Part shown: piece by piece, positions 1-6,629 of the stretch | Position numbering within the stretch: position 1 is the first letter of the stretch | Layout of the letters: each line of letters opens with the position of its first letter | From: CAZSNH01 sp052388455 | Lineage (GTDB): Bacteria; Pseudomonadota; Alphaproteobacteria; Rhizobiales; Hyphomicrobiaceae | Direction: 5' to 3' | Assembly (NCBI GenBank): GCA_052388455.1 | Contig: JBQTIA010000024.1 | Coordinates: 1-32,239, forward strand | Length of the DNA: 32,239 nt | Program-made: the position numbers and the translations under genes | The notes under the pieces: model-generated | What the model saw: the letters and a program-made list of their open reading frames with translations, nothing else | Database searches by the model: none | What the model was told of the DNA's origin: nothing

Positions 1-70
1 GGTCGCGTTCTGGTGCATAGGTCGGGTTAAGCATCTCGGGGCTCAGCGCGGCGCTGCCGGTTTTTTTCAT
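1..70 (-). CDS. N-terminal fragment of an unidentified gene (runs off the left edge)
   Basis: An ATG on the minus strand at 70-68 is directly preceded by a GGAGG run and opens a frame reading MKKTGSAALSPEMLNPTYAP to the window edge without a stop. It lies 54 bases downstream of the DCC-family gene on the same strand, so it may be the next gene of that operon. Only 23 residues are visible and I recognise no family. The GGAGG abuts the ATG with almost no spacer, so the true start may be the second Met (residue 13) or lie elsewhere. The 54-base gap holds a 12-base palindrome (98-109) and two copies of CCCGATCCGG. Confidence 0.4.
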   Translation of the reverse strand, partial: MKKTGSAALSPEMLNPTYAPERD

Positions 71-124
71 CCTCCGGCGCCCGATCCGGCGCGCATCCGG
101 GCATGCCCGATCCGGCCCGAACCG

Positions 125-580
125 TCAGGTGAGGAAACGGCCGGCCAGTCGCGCATCGGGCATCAGGCAGGTGCCGCGCCGGCCGAACCATTGTATACGG
201 TTGCGCTGAACCCAGTCGTAAAGCTTGTCACCGATGAACAACGGGACAATGCGGCCGGCTGTGCCGAGCCAGCGCCAGGGGGCCGGCAAGGTCCGTGCCG
301 CCGCAAGCGCCCCGGCCCAGCGGGTATGGGCAACGCCGTCGGCCAGCACCATGAACGTGTCGAAGGCTTCGGCTTCGAGCCCGTAGTGTGCGTAGAGCGC
401 CTGCGGAACCGGCGACTGTATGGCGGCAAACCGGCTCTGGCCGTCGGGATCGCGGGACAGCATCCACTGGACGCCGGTCGAGCAGAGCACGCACAGCCCG
501 TCGAAGATGACCAGCGGGGCCGTGTCGTCGAAGGCCGGCACGCGCGGATCGCAGCGGTAGCTGTAGGGTGGGTGTTTCAT
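125..580 (-). CDS. DCC family (DUF393) thiol-disulfide oxidoreductase-like protein
   Basis: The product is 151 residues. It carries the family signature near residues 22-35, an Asp-Gly-Leu-Cys-Val-Leu-Cys motif (DxxCxxC) after a hydrophobic strand, followed by an aromatic-rich C-terminal half (WRWLGTAGRIVPLF, then YDWVQRNR). Members of this family are predicted thioredoxin-like proteins and few have a tested function. No signal peptide or clear membrane segment is visible. The ATG at 580 overlaps the queC stop as ATGA, so translation is probably coupled. A longer upstream frame exists but runs through queC and has no support. The role is inferred from the CxxC motif only. Confidence 0.85.
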   Translation of the reverse strand: MKHPPYSYRCDPRVPAFDDTAPLVIFDGLCVLCSTGVQWMLSRDPDGQSRFAAIQSPVPQALYAHYGLEAEAFDTFMVLADGVAHTRWAGALAAARTLPAPWRWLGTAGRIVPLFIGDKLYDWVQRNRIQWFGRRGTCLMPDARLAGRFLT

Positions 581-1281
581 GACGGCCACGACTGCCACTT
601 GTGCCAGCCGGCGGCGCGCAACTCGCAGGCCGGGCAGGTTCCGCATCCATAACCCCAGGCGTGACGCCGCGAGCGGTCGCCACGATAGCAGGTATGGGTC
701 GCCTCGACGATCAGATTGACGAGGCGCTCGCCGCCGAGATCCCGAGCCAGCGCCCAGGTGCCGGCCTTGTCGATGTGCATCAGCGGCGTTGCGATCCGCA
801 GAGGCCGGTCCATGCCGAGGCTGAGTCCGCGCTCCAGCACGTCGATGGTCGAGCGGCGGCAATCCGGATAGCCGGAATAGTCGGTTTCGCACATGCCGGC
901 GACGAGCGTGCCGATTCCCCGCCGGTAGGCGAGCGCCGCCGCGTAGGTGAGAAACAGCAGATTGCGCCCCGGCACGAACGTCGTCGGCAGTCCGGTTTCG
1001 GCGAACGTGATTTCGCTGTCGCGCGTCAAAGCGGTTTCGCTGATGGCCGCCAGTGCGGGGAGATCGAGAACGACATCGTCACCGAGCCGCGCCGCACCAC
1101 GGCCGTCCTCGCGCAGAAGATCGAGCACGATCCGCCGCTGCTCCAGCTCGACGGCATGACGCTGGCCGTAGCTGAACCCGACCGTCTCTACGCGCTCGAA
1201 ACGCCCGAGCGCCCAGGCAAGGCACACGGTCGAATCCTGACCGCCGGAAAACAGCACGAGGGCGGTCTCGGAATCGGTCAT
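577..1281 (-). CDS. queC: 7-cyano-7-deazaguanine synthase QueC
   Basis: The product is 234 residues and converts 7-carboxy-7-deazaguanine to preQ0 using ATP and ammonia, in the queuosine tRNA-modification pathway. The N-terminal FSGGQDSTVCLAWAL segment is the PP-loop ATP-pyrophosphatase motif. The segment CETDYSGYPDCR and the C-terminal zinc site (GYGCGTCPACELR, three of the four expected cysteines within eight residues) are typical of QueC. The length is normal. Its ATG overlaps the stop of the upstream GFA-family gene (ATGA), and its own TGA overlaps the start of the DCC-family gene, so the three form one coupled transcript. No queD or queE is in the window. Confidence 0.96.
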   Translation of the reverse strand: MTDSETALVLFSGGQDSTVCLAWALGRFERVETVGFSYGQRHAVELEQRRIVLDLLREDGRGAARLGDDVVLDLPALAAISETALTRDSEITFAETGLPTTFVPGRNLLFLTYAAALAYRRGIGTLVAGMCETDYSGYPDCRRSTIDVLERGLSLGMDRPLRIATPLMHIDKAGTWALARDLGGERLVNLIVEATHTCYRGDRSRRHAWGYGCGTCPACELRAAGWHKWQSWPS

Positions 1282-1640
1282 CAGAAACTCTTGCCATCCA
1301 CGGCCGCCGGCGAAAGGGCGTCGAGGTCGACGCCGTCGAGACAGCGGACATTGATCGCGGCGATCGGTGTGCCGTCGGGCATGACGCCACGCGCGAACGA
1401 GCGGATGCCGCAGACGCGGCAGAAGACGTGATGGATGGTTCTCGATGCGAACTGGTAATCGGTGAGCAGGTCCTCGCCCTGCAGAAGGCGGAAGCTCGAT
1501 TGCGGCGTGAACGTCAGGATCGTTCCCGCTCGCCGGCAGATCGAGCAGTTGCAGGTGATGGTGTTCGACAGATCGACGGTCGCCTCGAAGCGAACTCCTC
1601 CGCAGTGACATCCGCCCGTGTGGTTCGTGGACATTTGCAT
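1281..1640 (-). CDS. GFA/CENP-V family zinc-binding protein
   Basis: The product is 119 residues. Paired cysteine motifs appear in the order expected for the GFA (glutathione-dependent formaldehyde-activating-like) fold: CHCGG near residue 11, CNCSICRRAG near residue 34 and CRVCG near residue 74. These bind one or two zinc ions in the family. Substrates are unknown for most members, and the glutathione-formaldehyde activity named in databases should not be assumed. The start is either Met1 (1640) or Met3 (1634), since the protein begins MQMSTNHTGG. It is the first gene of the minus-strand operon and is divergent from eno. Its stop overlaps the queC start by ATGA. Confidence 0.88.
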   Translation of the reverse strand: MQMSTNHTGGCHCGGVRFEATVDLSNTITCNCSICRRAGTILTFTPQSSFRLLQGEDLLTDYQFASRTIHHVFCRVCGIRSFARGVMPDGTPIAAINVRCLDGVDLDALSPAAVDGKSF

Positions 1641-1762
1641 ACAACTCCAGAAGCGCCGATGGCGCGGCCTGTACCGCTCCGATCGCAGGATGCTCGTCGG
1701 GAGCCGCGACGCCCCCGGCTGGCGCACCGGATCGGGTAAGGCTGGCCTACCCCGCCGGGTCT

Positions 1763-1790
1763 TTGCCGGCAACCCGCGACCCGCTACAAG
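1763..1790 (+). promoter_or_regulatory. candidate eno promoter
   Basis: TTGCCG at 1763-1768 and TACAAG at 1785-1790 are spaced by 16 bases in the divergent region between the GFA gene and eno. The match to the -35/-10 consensus is moderate. A clear AAGGA ribosome site follows, 5-7 bases before the eno ATG. The rest of the 198-base divergent region shows no strong repeat. Confidence 0.3.
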
Positions 1791-1838
1791 TCCGCCCGTC
1801 TCATACGTCCACCCGCCGGGCTCCAGAAGGAACCATCC

Positions 1839-3116
1839 ATGACCGCCATCCTCGACATCATCGGCCGCCAGATACTCGACAGCCGCGGCAACCCGACCGT
1901 CGAGGTGGACGTGGTGCTGGAGGACGGCTCGTTCGGGCGCGCCGCCGTTCCCTCCGGCGCCTCGACCGGCGCCCACGAGGCCAACGAGCTTCGCGACGGT
2001 GACAAGGGCCGCTATCTCGGCAAGGGCGTTACGCGGGCCGTGGCCGCGGTCAACGGCGAAATCCTGAGCGCGCTTTCGGGCATGGACGCGCAGGACCAGC
2101 GGAGCATCGACGCGGTCCTGATCCAGCTCGACGGCACCAAGAACAAATCCCGGCTCGGCGCCAACGCGATCCTCGGGGTCAGCCTCGCGGTCGCCAAGGC
2201 TGCCGCCGAGGCGAGCGGGCTGCCGCTCTACCGTTACATCGGCGGTGCCACGGCCCATGTGCTCCCCGTTCCGATGATGAACATCATCAACGGCGGCGCC
2301 CATGCCGACAATCCGATCGACATCCAGGAGTTCATGATCATGCCGGTCTCGGCGCCGTCGAGCGCCGACAGCGTCCGCATTGGCGCCGAGATCTTCCACA
2401 CGCTCAAAAAGAATCTCAAAGACGCCGGGCACTCGACCTCGGTCGGCGACGAAGGCGGCTTCGCGCCCAACCTGAAGAGCGCCGACGAGGCGCTGACGTT
2501 CATCATGCGTTCGATCGAGAACGCCGGCTACAAGCCGGGCTCCGACGTGATGCTGGCCTTGGATTGCGCCTCGACCGAATTCTACAAGGACGGCCGCTAC
2601 GATTTTCACGGTGAGGGCCGTGTGCTCGACGGTGCCGGCATGGCCCGCTACCTCGAGGATCTCGTCAATCGCTTCCCCATCATCTCCATCGAGGACGGCA
2701 TGGCCGAGGACGATTGGGACGGGTGGAAAGCCTTGACTGAACTCATCGGCAAGCGCTGCCAGCTCGTTGGCGACGATCTCTTCGTCACCAACACCGAGCG
2801 GTTGAGTCGCGGCATCTCGCAGGGCATCGCCAACTCGATCCTGGTCAAGGTCAACCAGATCGGCTCGCTGACCGAAACGCTGGACGCCGTCGCCATGGCC
2901 CAGCGGGCCGGCTACACCGCCGTCATGTCGCACCGCTCGGGCGAAACTGAGGACGCCACCATCGCCGACCTCGCGGTCGCCACCAACTGCGCTCAGATCA
3001 AGACCGGCTCGCTCTGCCGCTCAGACCGTCTCGCCAAGTACAACCAGCTGATCCGCATCGAAGGCGAACTCGGCGACGTCGCACGCTATGCCGGCAAAAG
3101 CATTCTGCGCGTTTAG
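1839..3116 (+). CDS. eno: enolase (phosphopyruvate hydratase)
   Basis: The product is 425 residues, the usual length, and interconverts 2-phosphoglycerate and phosphoenolpyruvate in glycolysis and gluconeogenesis. Family landmarks are all present: IIGRQILDSRGNPTVEVDV at the N-terminus, the SGASTGAHEA loop, GDEGGFAPN near residue 203, SIEDGMAEDDW, LVGDDLFVTN, the catalytic-lysine segment VKVNQIG, and SHRSGETED near residue 363. The ATG at 1839 has an AAGGA site at a good spacing. A 550-codon open frame on the opposite strand covers most of this gene, but it is a by-product of GC-rich codon use. ftsB follows after 259 bases, an arrangement common in alphaproteobacteria. Confidence 0.99.
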   Translation: MTAILDIIGRQILDSRGNPTVEVDVVLEDGSFGRAAVPSGASTGAHEANELRDGDKGRYLGKGVTRAVAAVNGEILSALSGMDAQDQRSIDAVLIQLDGTKNKSRLGANAILGVSLAVAKAAAEASGLPLYRYIGGATAHVLPVPMMNIINGGAHADNPIDIQEFMIMPVSAPSSADSVRIGAEIFHTLKKNLKDAGHSTSVGDEGGFAPNLKSADEALTFIMRSIENAGYKPGSDVMLALDCASTEFYKDGRYDFHGEGRVLDGAGMARYLEDLVNRFPIISIEDGMAEDDWDGWKALTELIGKRCQLVGDDLFVTNTERLSRGISQGIANSILVKVNQIGSLTETLDAVAMAQRAGYTAVMSHRSGETEDATIADLAVATNCAQIKTGSLCRSDRLAKYNQLIRIEGELGDVARYAGKSILRV

Positions 3117-3213
3117 GCGCCGCGAGTTGACAGTCCGATCTGGTCGGCGGAGCGGCGTTCGAGGCATTGCGCAATCTGCGCTCTGCGAGCAGCGGTGTCG
3201 GACCCATGTCGGA

Positions 3214-3232
3214 GTCATGTCTGCGACATGAC
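3214..3232. promoter_or_regulatory. perfect palindrome between eno and ftsB, with a third half-site
   Basis: GTCATGTC (3214-3221) and GACATGAC (3225-3232) are perfect reverse complements separated by TGC. A third CATGTC lies at 3205-3210, about one helical turn upstream. There is no T-run after it, so it is not a standard terminator. It could be a dimeric-regulator operator acting on ftsB and the downstream genes, or an mRNA-end hairpin of eno. No regulator can be named. Confidence 0.45.
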
Positions 3233-3375
3233 ACGTCTCACTCCTTGTTGCGGCAATCCGCGCGACAGTTCGATCCCGCGTCAATATCTGTCGTCGCTTT
3301 ACCCCGTCTTAAGAGGCCGCGGCGTAGGTTGATCCCGTTCCCGCTTCACTTCATGCGTATCGCCAGAACAAAATC

Positions 3376-3702
3376 GTGTTGCGTCAACCAAACTATGATC
3401 GGCGTTCGTCCCTCCGGCAGATGCTGGTGCTGCTTTTCTGTCTCGGATTGACGGCTCATTTCGCCTATCACGCCATCTATGGCCGGCACGGCCTCGTGGC
3501 CCGCAACGCACTCCTCGAGCGCATCAGCCTCCTGGAGTTCGAGACCCGGAGCACCGAGGCCGTGCGCGCCAAGCTCGGCCGCGACGTGGCCCTGCTCTCG
3601 CCCGAGCTGCCGCATCCCGACGTCGTCGAGGAACTCGCCCGCGAAATGCTCGGCTTCGCGCATCCCGACGAGCGGATCGTGACACTCGCCGTCGATCGGT
3701 AA
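3376..3702 (+). CDS. ftsB: septum formation initiator family protein (FtsB/DivIC-like)
   Basis: The product is 108 residues and is predicted to be a bitopic inner-membrane division protein that works with FtsL and FtsQ. A basic N-terminus is followed by one membrane helix (MLVLLFCLGLTAHFAYHAIY, about residues 16-35). Next come the GRHGLVARN motif typical of alphaproteobacterial members and a coiled coil of about 45 residues. The tail has the EELAREMLGFAHPDERIV segment seen before the FtsB C-terminus. The start is taken as GTG at 3376; a TTG follows at once, and no strong ribosome site is visible. The place between eno and a pdhA homologue is the usual one in this class. Confidence 0.85.
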   Translation: MLRQPNYDRRSSLRQMLVLLFCLGLTAHFAYHAIYGRHGLVARNALLERISLLEFETRSTEAVRAKLGRDVALLSPELPHPDVVEELAREMLGFAHPDERIVTLAVDR

Positions 3703-3740
3703 ACGGACCGCCGCAAAAGGCGGCAGCGCGCACGATTGTG

Positions 3741-3769
3741 CAGCGCATCCAGGATGCTGCATTGCGCTG
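3741..3769 (+). other. stem-loop between ftsB and the PdhA-like gene
   Basis: CAGCGCA (3741-3747) pairs with TGCGCTG (3763-3769) and encloses the smaller palindrome GCATCCAGGATGC. It is followed by an A-run rather than a T-run, so on the plus strand it does not look like an intrinsic terminator. It may be an mRNA-processing or stability hairpin in the 184-base gap. Confidence 0.35.
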
Positions 3770-3886
3770 GAAAAAAAGTCCTGTGATGTGCTCCAGGTTT
3801 TCCGCCTCGAACTGCTGATGCGCCTTGAACGAGCGAGCGGGAATGCTAAGTCGAACGAAGGAGCCGGCGGACAGAAAACGAGATCG

Positions 3887-4786
3887 ATGCCCAACGATAG
3901 AATCGCCTTGGCGCACGATGCGCTGCTGGAAGCCGAGACCGCGGACGATCTCGCTGCCTACCGGACGATGCTGCTCATCCGCCGTTTCGAGGAGAAACTC
4001 GGCCTTCTCGTGGCGCTCGGCATCGTGTCGGAAACCGCGGCGCTGGGTACGGGAAAGGAAGCGGTCGCCGTCGCGGTTGGCGCCACACGCCGGAGCGGCG
4101 AGGAACTGGTCAGCGCCACGGCGACCTACGGGGTTCAGCTCGCCGCCGGCCATGCGCCTCACGATATTCTCAATCGCCTGATGACGGGGCAGCATTACGA
4201 TCAGGGTGTCGGCGGAGTTTGGCACTGCACAGGAGCTGAAGCGTCTCTGGATAAGGCGGCCGAGCGAGCGTCCGACGGCGTGGCTACGCTCTGCTGGTTC
4301 TCAGCACAGCCGCGCGACGAAGCTCGGCTTGCCGAAACAATCATCCGGATGGCCGCAGAGCGGTTGCCCGTCATCTGTCTCGCCGAATTTCAGAGTGACA
4401 CCCTCGACGAGCCGGGCCGTGGTCACCCGCTGCTGTCATCGATCGAGAGACACGGCTTGAGGGTCGTCGGCGTCGACGGTCTCGATGCCCGCCGCATGCG
4501 CGCCGCTTGCGAAGACGCCTGGACCGCCGTCCGTTCCGATGGCGGCCCCGTCGTGGTCGCGGCGACGACGGTCCGCTTCCAGGGCCACATCGCCGCCCAG
4601 TGCCGCCCGACGGGGTCCAAAGACCGGCCACGCGAGGACACCGACCCCGTGGCCCGCGCGCGGGCCCGTCTGATCGCCTGTGCCTTGGCGTCGGACGGCG
4701 AGTTGAAGGCGATCGATCGAGCCGTTCGCGAGGAGGTCAATCGCGCGGCGGCGGCCGCCAAGATCCTCTGCCAGCCGGCCGATTAG
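3887..4786 (+). CDS. degenerate pyruvate dehydrogenase E1-alpha (PdhA) homologue lacking thiamine-diphosphate motifs
   Basis: The product is about 299 residues from ATG 3887; a GTG at 3788 would add 33. Both ends match PdhA: AAYRTMLLIRRFEEKLG near the N-terminus, GKEAVAVAVGA, and a C-terminal part with the order of the family (hydrophobic strand, RFQGHIA in place of RYRGHS, then DPVARARARL and DGELKAIDRAVREEVN). The core is altered. The YRDHGH segment reads TATYGV, the GGHGIVG segment is missing, the metal/thiamine GDGxxNQG motif reads WFSAQPRDE, and the distal Asn pair reads EFQ. Typical PdhA is about 330-350 residues. The frame is uninterrupted and its base use matches the neighbours. I infer that it cannot bind thiamine diphosphate, so it is either a pseudoenzyme with another role or an early-stage pseudogene. 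No E1-beta gene follows. Confidence 0.72.
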   Translation: MPNDRIALAHDALLEAETADDLAAYRTMLLIRRFEEKLGLLVALGIVSETAALGTGKEAVAVAVGATRRSGEELVSATATYGVQLAAGHAPHDILNRLMTGQHYDQGVGGVWHCTGAEASLDKAAERASDGVATLCWFSAQPRDEARLAETIIRMAAERLPVICLAEFQSDTLDEPGRGHPLLSSIERHGLRVVGVDGLDARRMRAACEDAWTAVRSDGGPVVVAATTVRFQGHIAAQCRPTGSKDRPREDTDPVARARARLIACALASDGELKAIDRAVREEVNRAAAAAKILCQPAD

Positions 4787-4883
4787 AGCGCCTTCCGCCG
4801 GATTTGAATCGCGGCGGCGATGGGCCATCCCGACGATGTACACGGCCAAAGGCTGCTGACCCGATCTCGCGACGCCCCAACCC

Positions 4884-5040
4884 CCGCCGTGAGCAGGGGA
4901 ATCGCATTTGGACGTAGGTTGGGTCGAGGCACGATACCCAACAACTTTGGTCGCTCGAGTTTGTTGGGTCTCCTTCGTCGACCCAACCTACATTTCGCGC
5001 CATATGCGATTGCCCTGCCGCCGTGAGAGGGAAATGCGAC
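4884..5040. repeat. REP/BIME-like nested palindromic element
   Basis: The 409-base gap after the PdhA-like gene holds nested inverted repeats. The 14-base arms GTAGGTTGGGTCGA (4914-4927) and TCGACCCAACCTAC (4978-4991) match perfectly. Inside them, ACCCAACAA (4936-4944) matches TTGTTGGGT (4961-4969). Outside, GCAGGGGAATCGCAT (4893-4907) matches 5004-5018 with one mismatch. The segment CCGCCGTGAG occurs on both flanks as a direct repeat. Each half can form its own TTGGGT/ACCCAA hairpin, giving two head-to-head hairpins. The TGTTGGGT...ACCCAACCTAC pattern resembles a REP-type palindrome common in proteobacteria, which is moved by RAYT transposases; that link is from memory. The rest of the gap, 5041-5195, shows nothing further that I can name. 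Confidence 0.72.
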
Positions 5041-5195
5041 CCGAGGACGGCAAGCCTCGCCTCCCGGCCGATTTTCCACAGATTCGGGCCTGTCAAGGGC
5101 TCTTCATGCACGTTTTGCCCATGCAGCCAGAGTTGCCCCTGCTCCCGATGCACGCCTAGATCGAGGTCACTGGGACTTCAATCGGGGTATCGAAC

Positions 5196-5669
5196 ATGCG
5201 AATGCAAACCATCGGGCTCATGGCGGCCGTGTCGGCGGCGGCACTCACGGCCGGCTGCTCAGGCGATCTGGGAGGGTTGACCACCCAGACCATCGATCCG
5301 GCCAAAGGCGCGCCAACGGCAACCGCCGCCAAGGTCGACCCGGCGTGCGTCTCGCTGACCGCGCAGATCGACACCCTGCGCAAGGACGGCTTGACCGAGC
5401 GCGTCGAGAAGGTGGCGGCGACCGGCAAATCCAAGCTCGTCTCGGTGAAGCGCGAATCCCTCGCCCGCATCGCCGAGCTGGACAAGGCCAACGCCGAATT
5501 CCAGGCCAAATGCACGACGCTGACCCCGCGGCCCGTAACGGCTGCCGCGGTTGCCCCGCCGGCGGCGGCTCCGGCTGCCGCGACGGCCAACAGTGCGCCG
5601 GCAACCACCGGCAAGACGGCACAGGTCGTGTCGCCGGCCGCTCCCGCAGCAGCACCCAGGGCACCTTGA
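5196..5669 (+). CDS. small predicted lipoprotein A with a two-cysteine helical core
   Basis: The product is 157 residues. Met-Arg-Met is followed by a hydrophobic stretch and the lipobox LTAGC, so Cys21 is the predicted lipidated residue. The mature part has a short linker, then a charged helical core of about 56 residues bounded by two cysteines (Cys51 in DPACVSL and the cysteine of FQAKC near residue 106). A tail of about 50 residues is rich in Ala, Pro and Thr and looks disordered. I do not recognise a named family. The core aligns with the next gene, suggesting tandem paralogues. It probably resides in the periplasm, anchored to a membrane; the function is unknown. Confidence 0.75.
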   Translation: MRMQTIGLMAAVSAAALTAGCSGDLGGLTTQTIDPAKGAPTATAAKVDPACVSLTAQIDTLRKDGLTERVEKVAATGKSKLVSVKRESLARIAELDKANAEFQAKCTTLTPRPVTAAAVAPPAAAPAAATANSAPATTGKTAQVVSPAAPAAAPRAP

Positions 5670-5806
5670 TCGCCGACACTGACGCGATGCCCCGACGCAG
5701 CGCCGCCATGTGACAATGGCGCAACAGCGGCGTCGGGGGGGTTGCGGCGCGCCGGGTCCTATGGTGAAAACCGCTGACGGTTCTCGCAATTGCGGCGGAG
5801 GCACGG

Positions 5807-6133
5807 GTGCGACGGGCAGAGGGTGTGGGGTCGGGGTTGGTGCTGACGGTTGCTCTGGGGATCGCGATCCTGGCGGGTGGATGTGCCAGCACGGGACCGG
5901 GCGGCAAGTCGCTTCCCGTCGGCGAGAGCTGCGGTTCGGTCCGGACCAAGCTCAATCGCCTTGATTCACGTGGTGTTCCGTCGCTGGTCGAGGCCCAGAG
6001 CCGCGGCAAGAAGCTGGCGGGCCAGCAGAAAGCCGACGCTGACGCCTATAACGAGCTGCTCAATCAGTACCTCGGAGCGCGCTGTCACGAGGCCCCCAAG
6101 TCGGCCGCTCTCAGTCAGCCCGGTCCGGCATAA
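5807..6133 (+). CDS. small predicted lipoprotein B, paralogue of the preceding gene
   Basis: The product is 108 residues from GTG 5807, which has GGAGG five bases upstream. The N-terminus is a signal sequence ending in the lipobox LAGGC (Cys26). The mature region again has a cysteine-bounded helical core: GESCGSVRTKLNRLDSRGV through NQYLGARC, about 52 residues. Against lipoprotein A the first cysteine, the Ser two after it, the Leu and Gly about 10-14 further on, a Val-Glu pair, a Gly-Lys-Lys/Gly-Lys-Ser-Lys patch, the Leu/Ala-rich helix and the final Ala-Lys/Arg-Cys line up. It lacks the long Ala/Pro tail. The function is unknown. A 137-base spacer separates the two genes, and 134 bases precede the GlsB-family gene. 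Confidence 0.7.
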   Translation: MRRAEGVGSGLVLTVALGIAILAGGCASTGPGGKSLPVGESCGSVRTKLNRLDSRGVPSLVEAQSRGKKLAGQQKADADAYNELLNQYLGARCHEAPKSAALSQPGPA

Positions 6134-6267
6134 GCGGCGCCTGGGCCGGCGTGCTGCGCATGAGGTGTCTTGTGCGGTGCGGTAGAGCATGTGTTGGGAC
6201 CTGACGGGGTTCAGTCAAAGGCTCTCGAATGAAATGACCGGCAACGGCAGAGGACGAGGAGGCACCC

Positions 6268-6522
6268 ATGGATGAGAGAACGCGATCCATTCTGATTTTT
6301 CTGGCCATCGGTCTGGTCGCTGGATGGCTGGCGTCGCTGGTCGTCGGCGGCAGCGGACTGATCACTTACCTGGTCAGTGGTGTGCTCGGCGCCTTCGTCG
6401 GCGGCTTCCTGCTCAATGCGCTGGGGGTCAGCCTCGGATTGGGCAACGCGCTGGTGAACCAGATTCTGACTTCGGCCATCGGCGCGGTCGTCGTCGTGCT
6501 GCTGGCCCGGCTGATCGGCTGA
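6268..6522 (+). CDS. GlsB/YeaQ/YmgE family stress-response membrane protein
   Basis: The product is 84 residues made of three hydrophobic helices (about 8-27, 30-51 and 62-83) rich in Gly, matching the transglycosylase-associated (YeaQ/YmgE) family. These are small inner-membrane proteins often induced by stress; no enzymatic activity is established. The start is well supported by an AGGAGG site 5 bases before the ATG. I looked upstream for an EcfG-type general-stress promoter (GGAAC...CGTT) and did not find a convincing one. It lies just upstream of lipA. Confidence 0.88.
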   Translation: MDERTRSILIFLAIGLVAGWLASLVVGGSGLITYLVSGVLGAFVGGFLLNALGVSLGLGNALVNQILTSAIGAVVVVLLARLIG

Positions 6523-6629
6523 GAGCGGCCACCTGACGGCTCATCGCCTTGCGTTACGGAGACCGACCGACCAATTATCGGATACGCAACGCGGCTGGCA
6601 TGGCCGCGGCGTGAGGTTGGGCAGTATCC

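Noticed and set aside
1281..2933. 550-codon minus-strand open frame running through eno and the GFA-family gene
   Set aside because: Only the last 119 codons (GFA family) resemble a protein family. The rest is antisense to a fully conserved enolase and follows from GC-rich third positions.
6134..6267. Search for an EcfG general-stress promoter before the GlsB-family gene
   Set aside because: No GGAAC...CGTT pair at proper spacing was found; GGGACC near 6195 lacks a matching -10.
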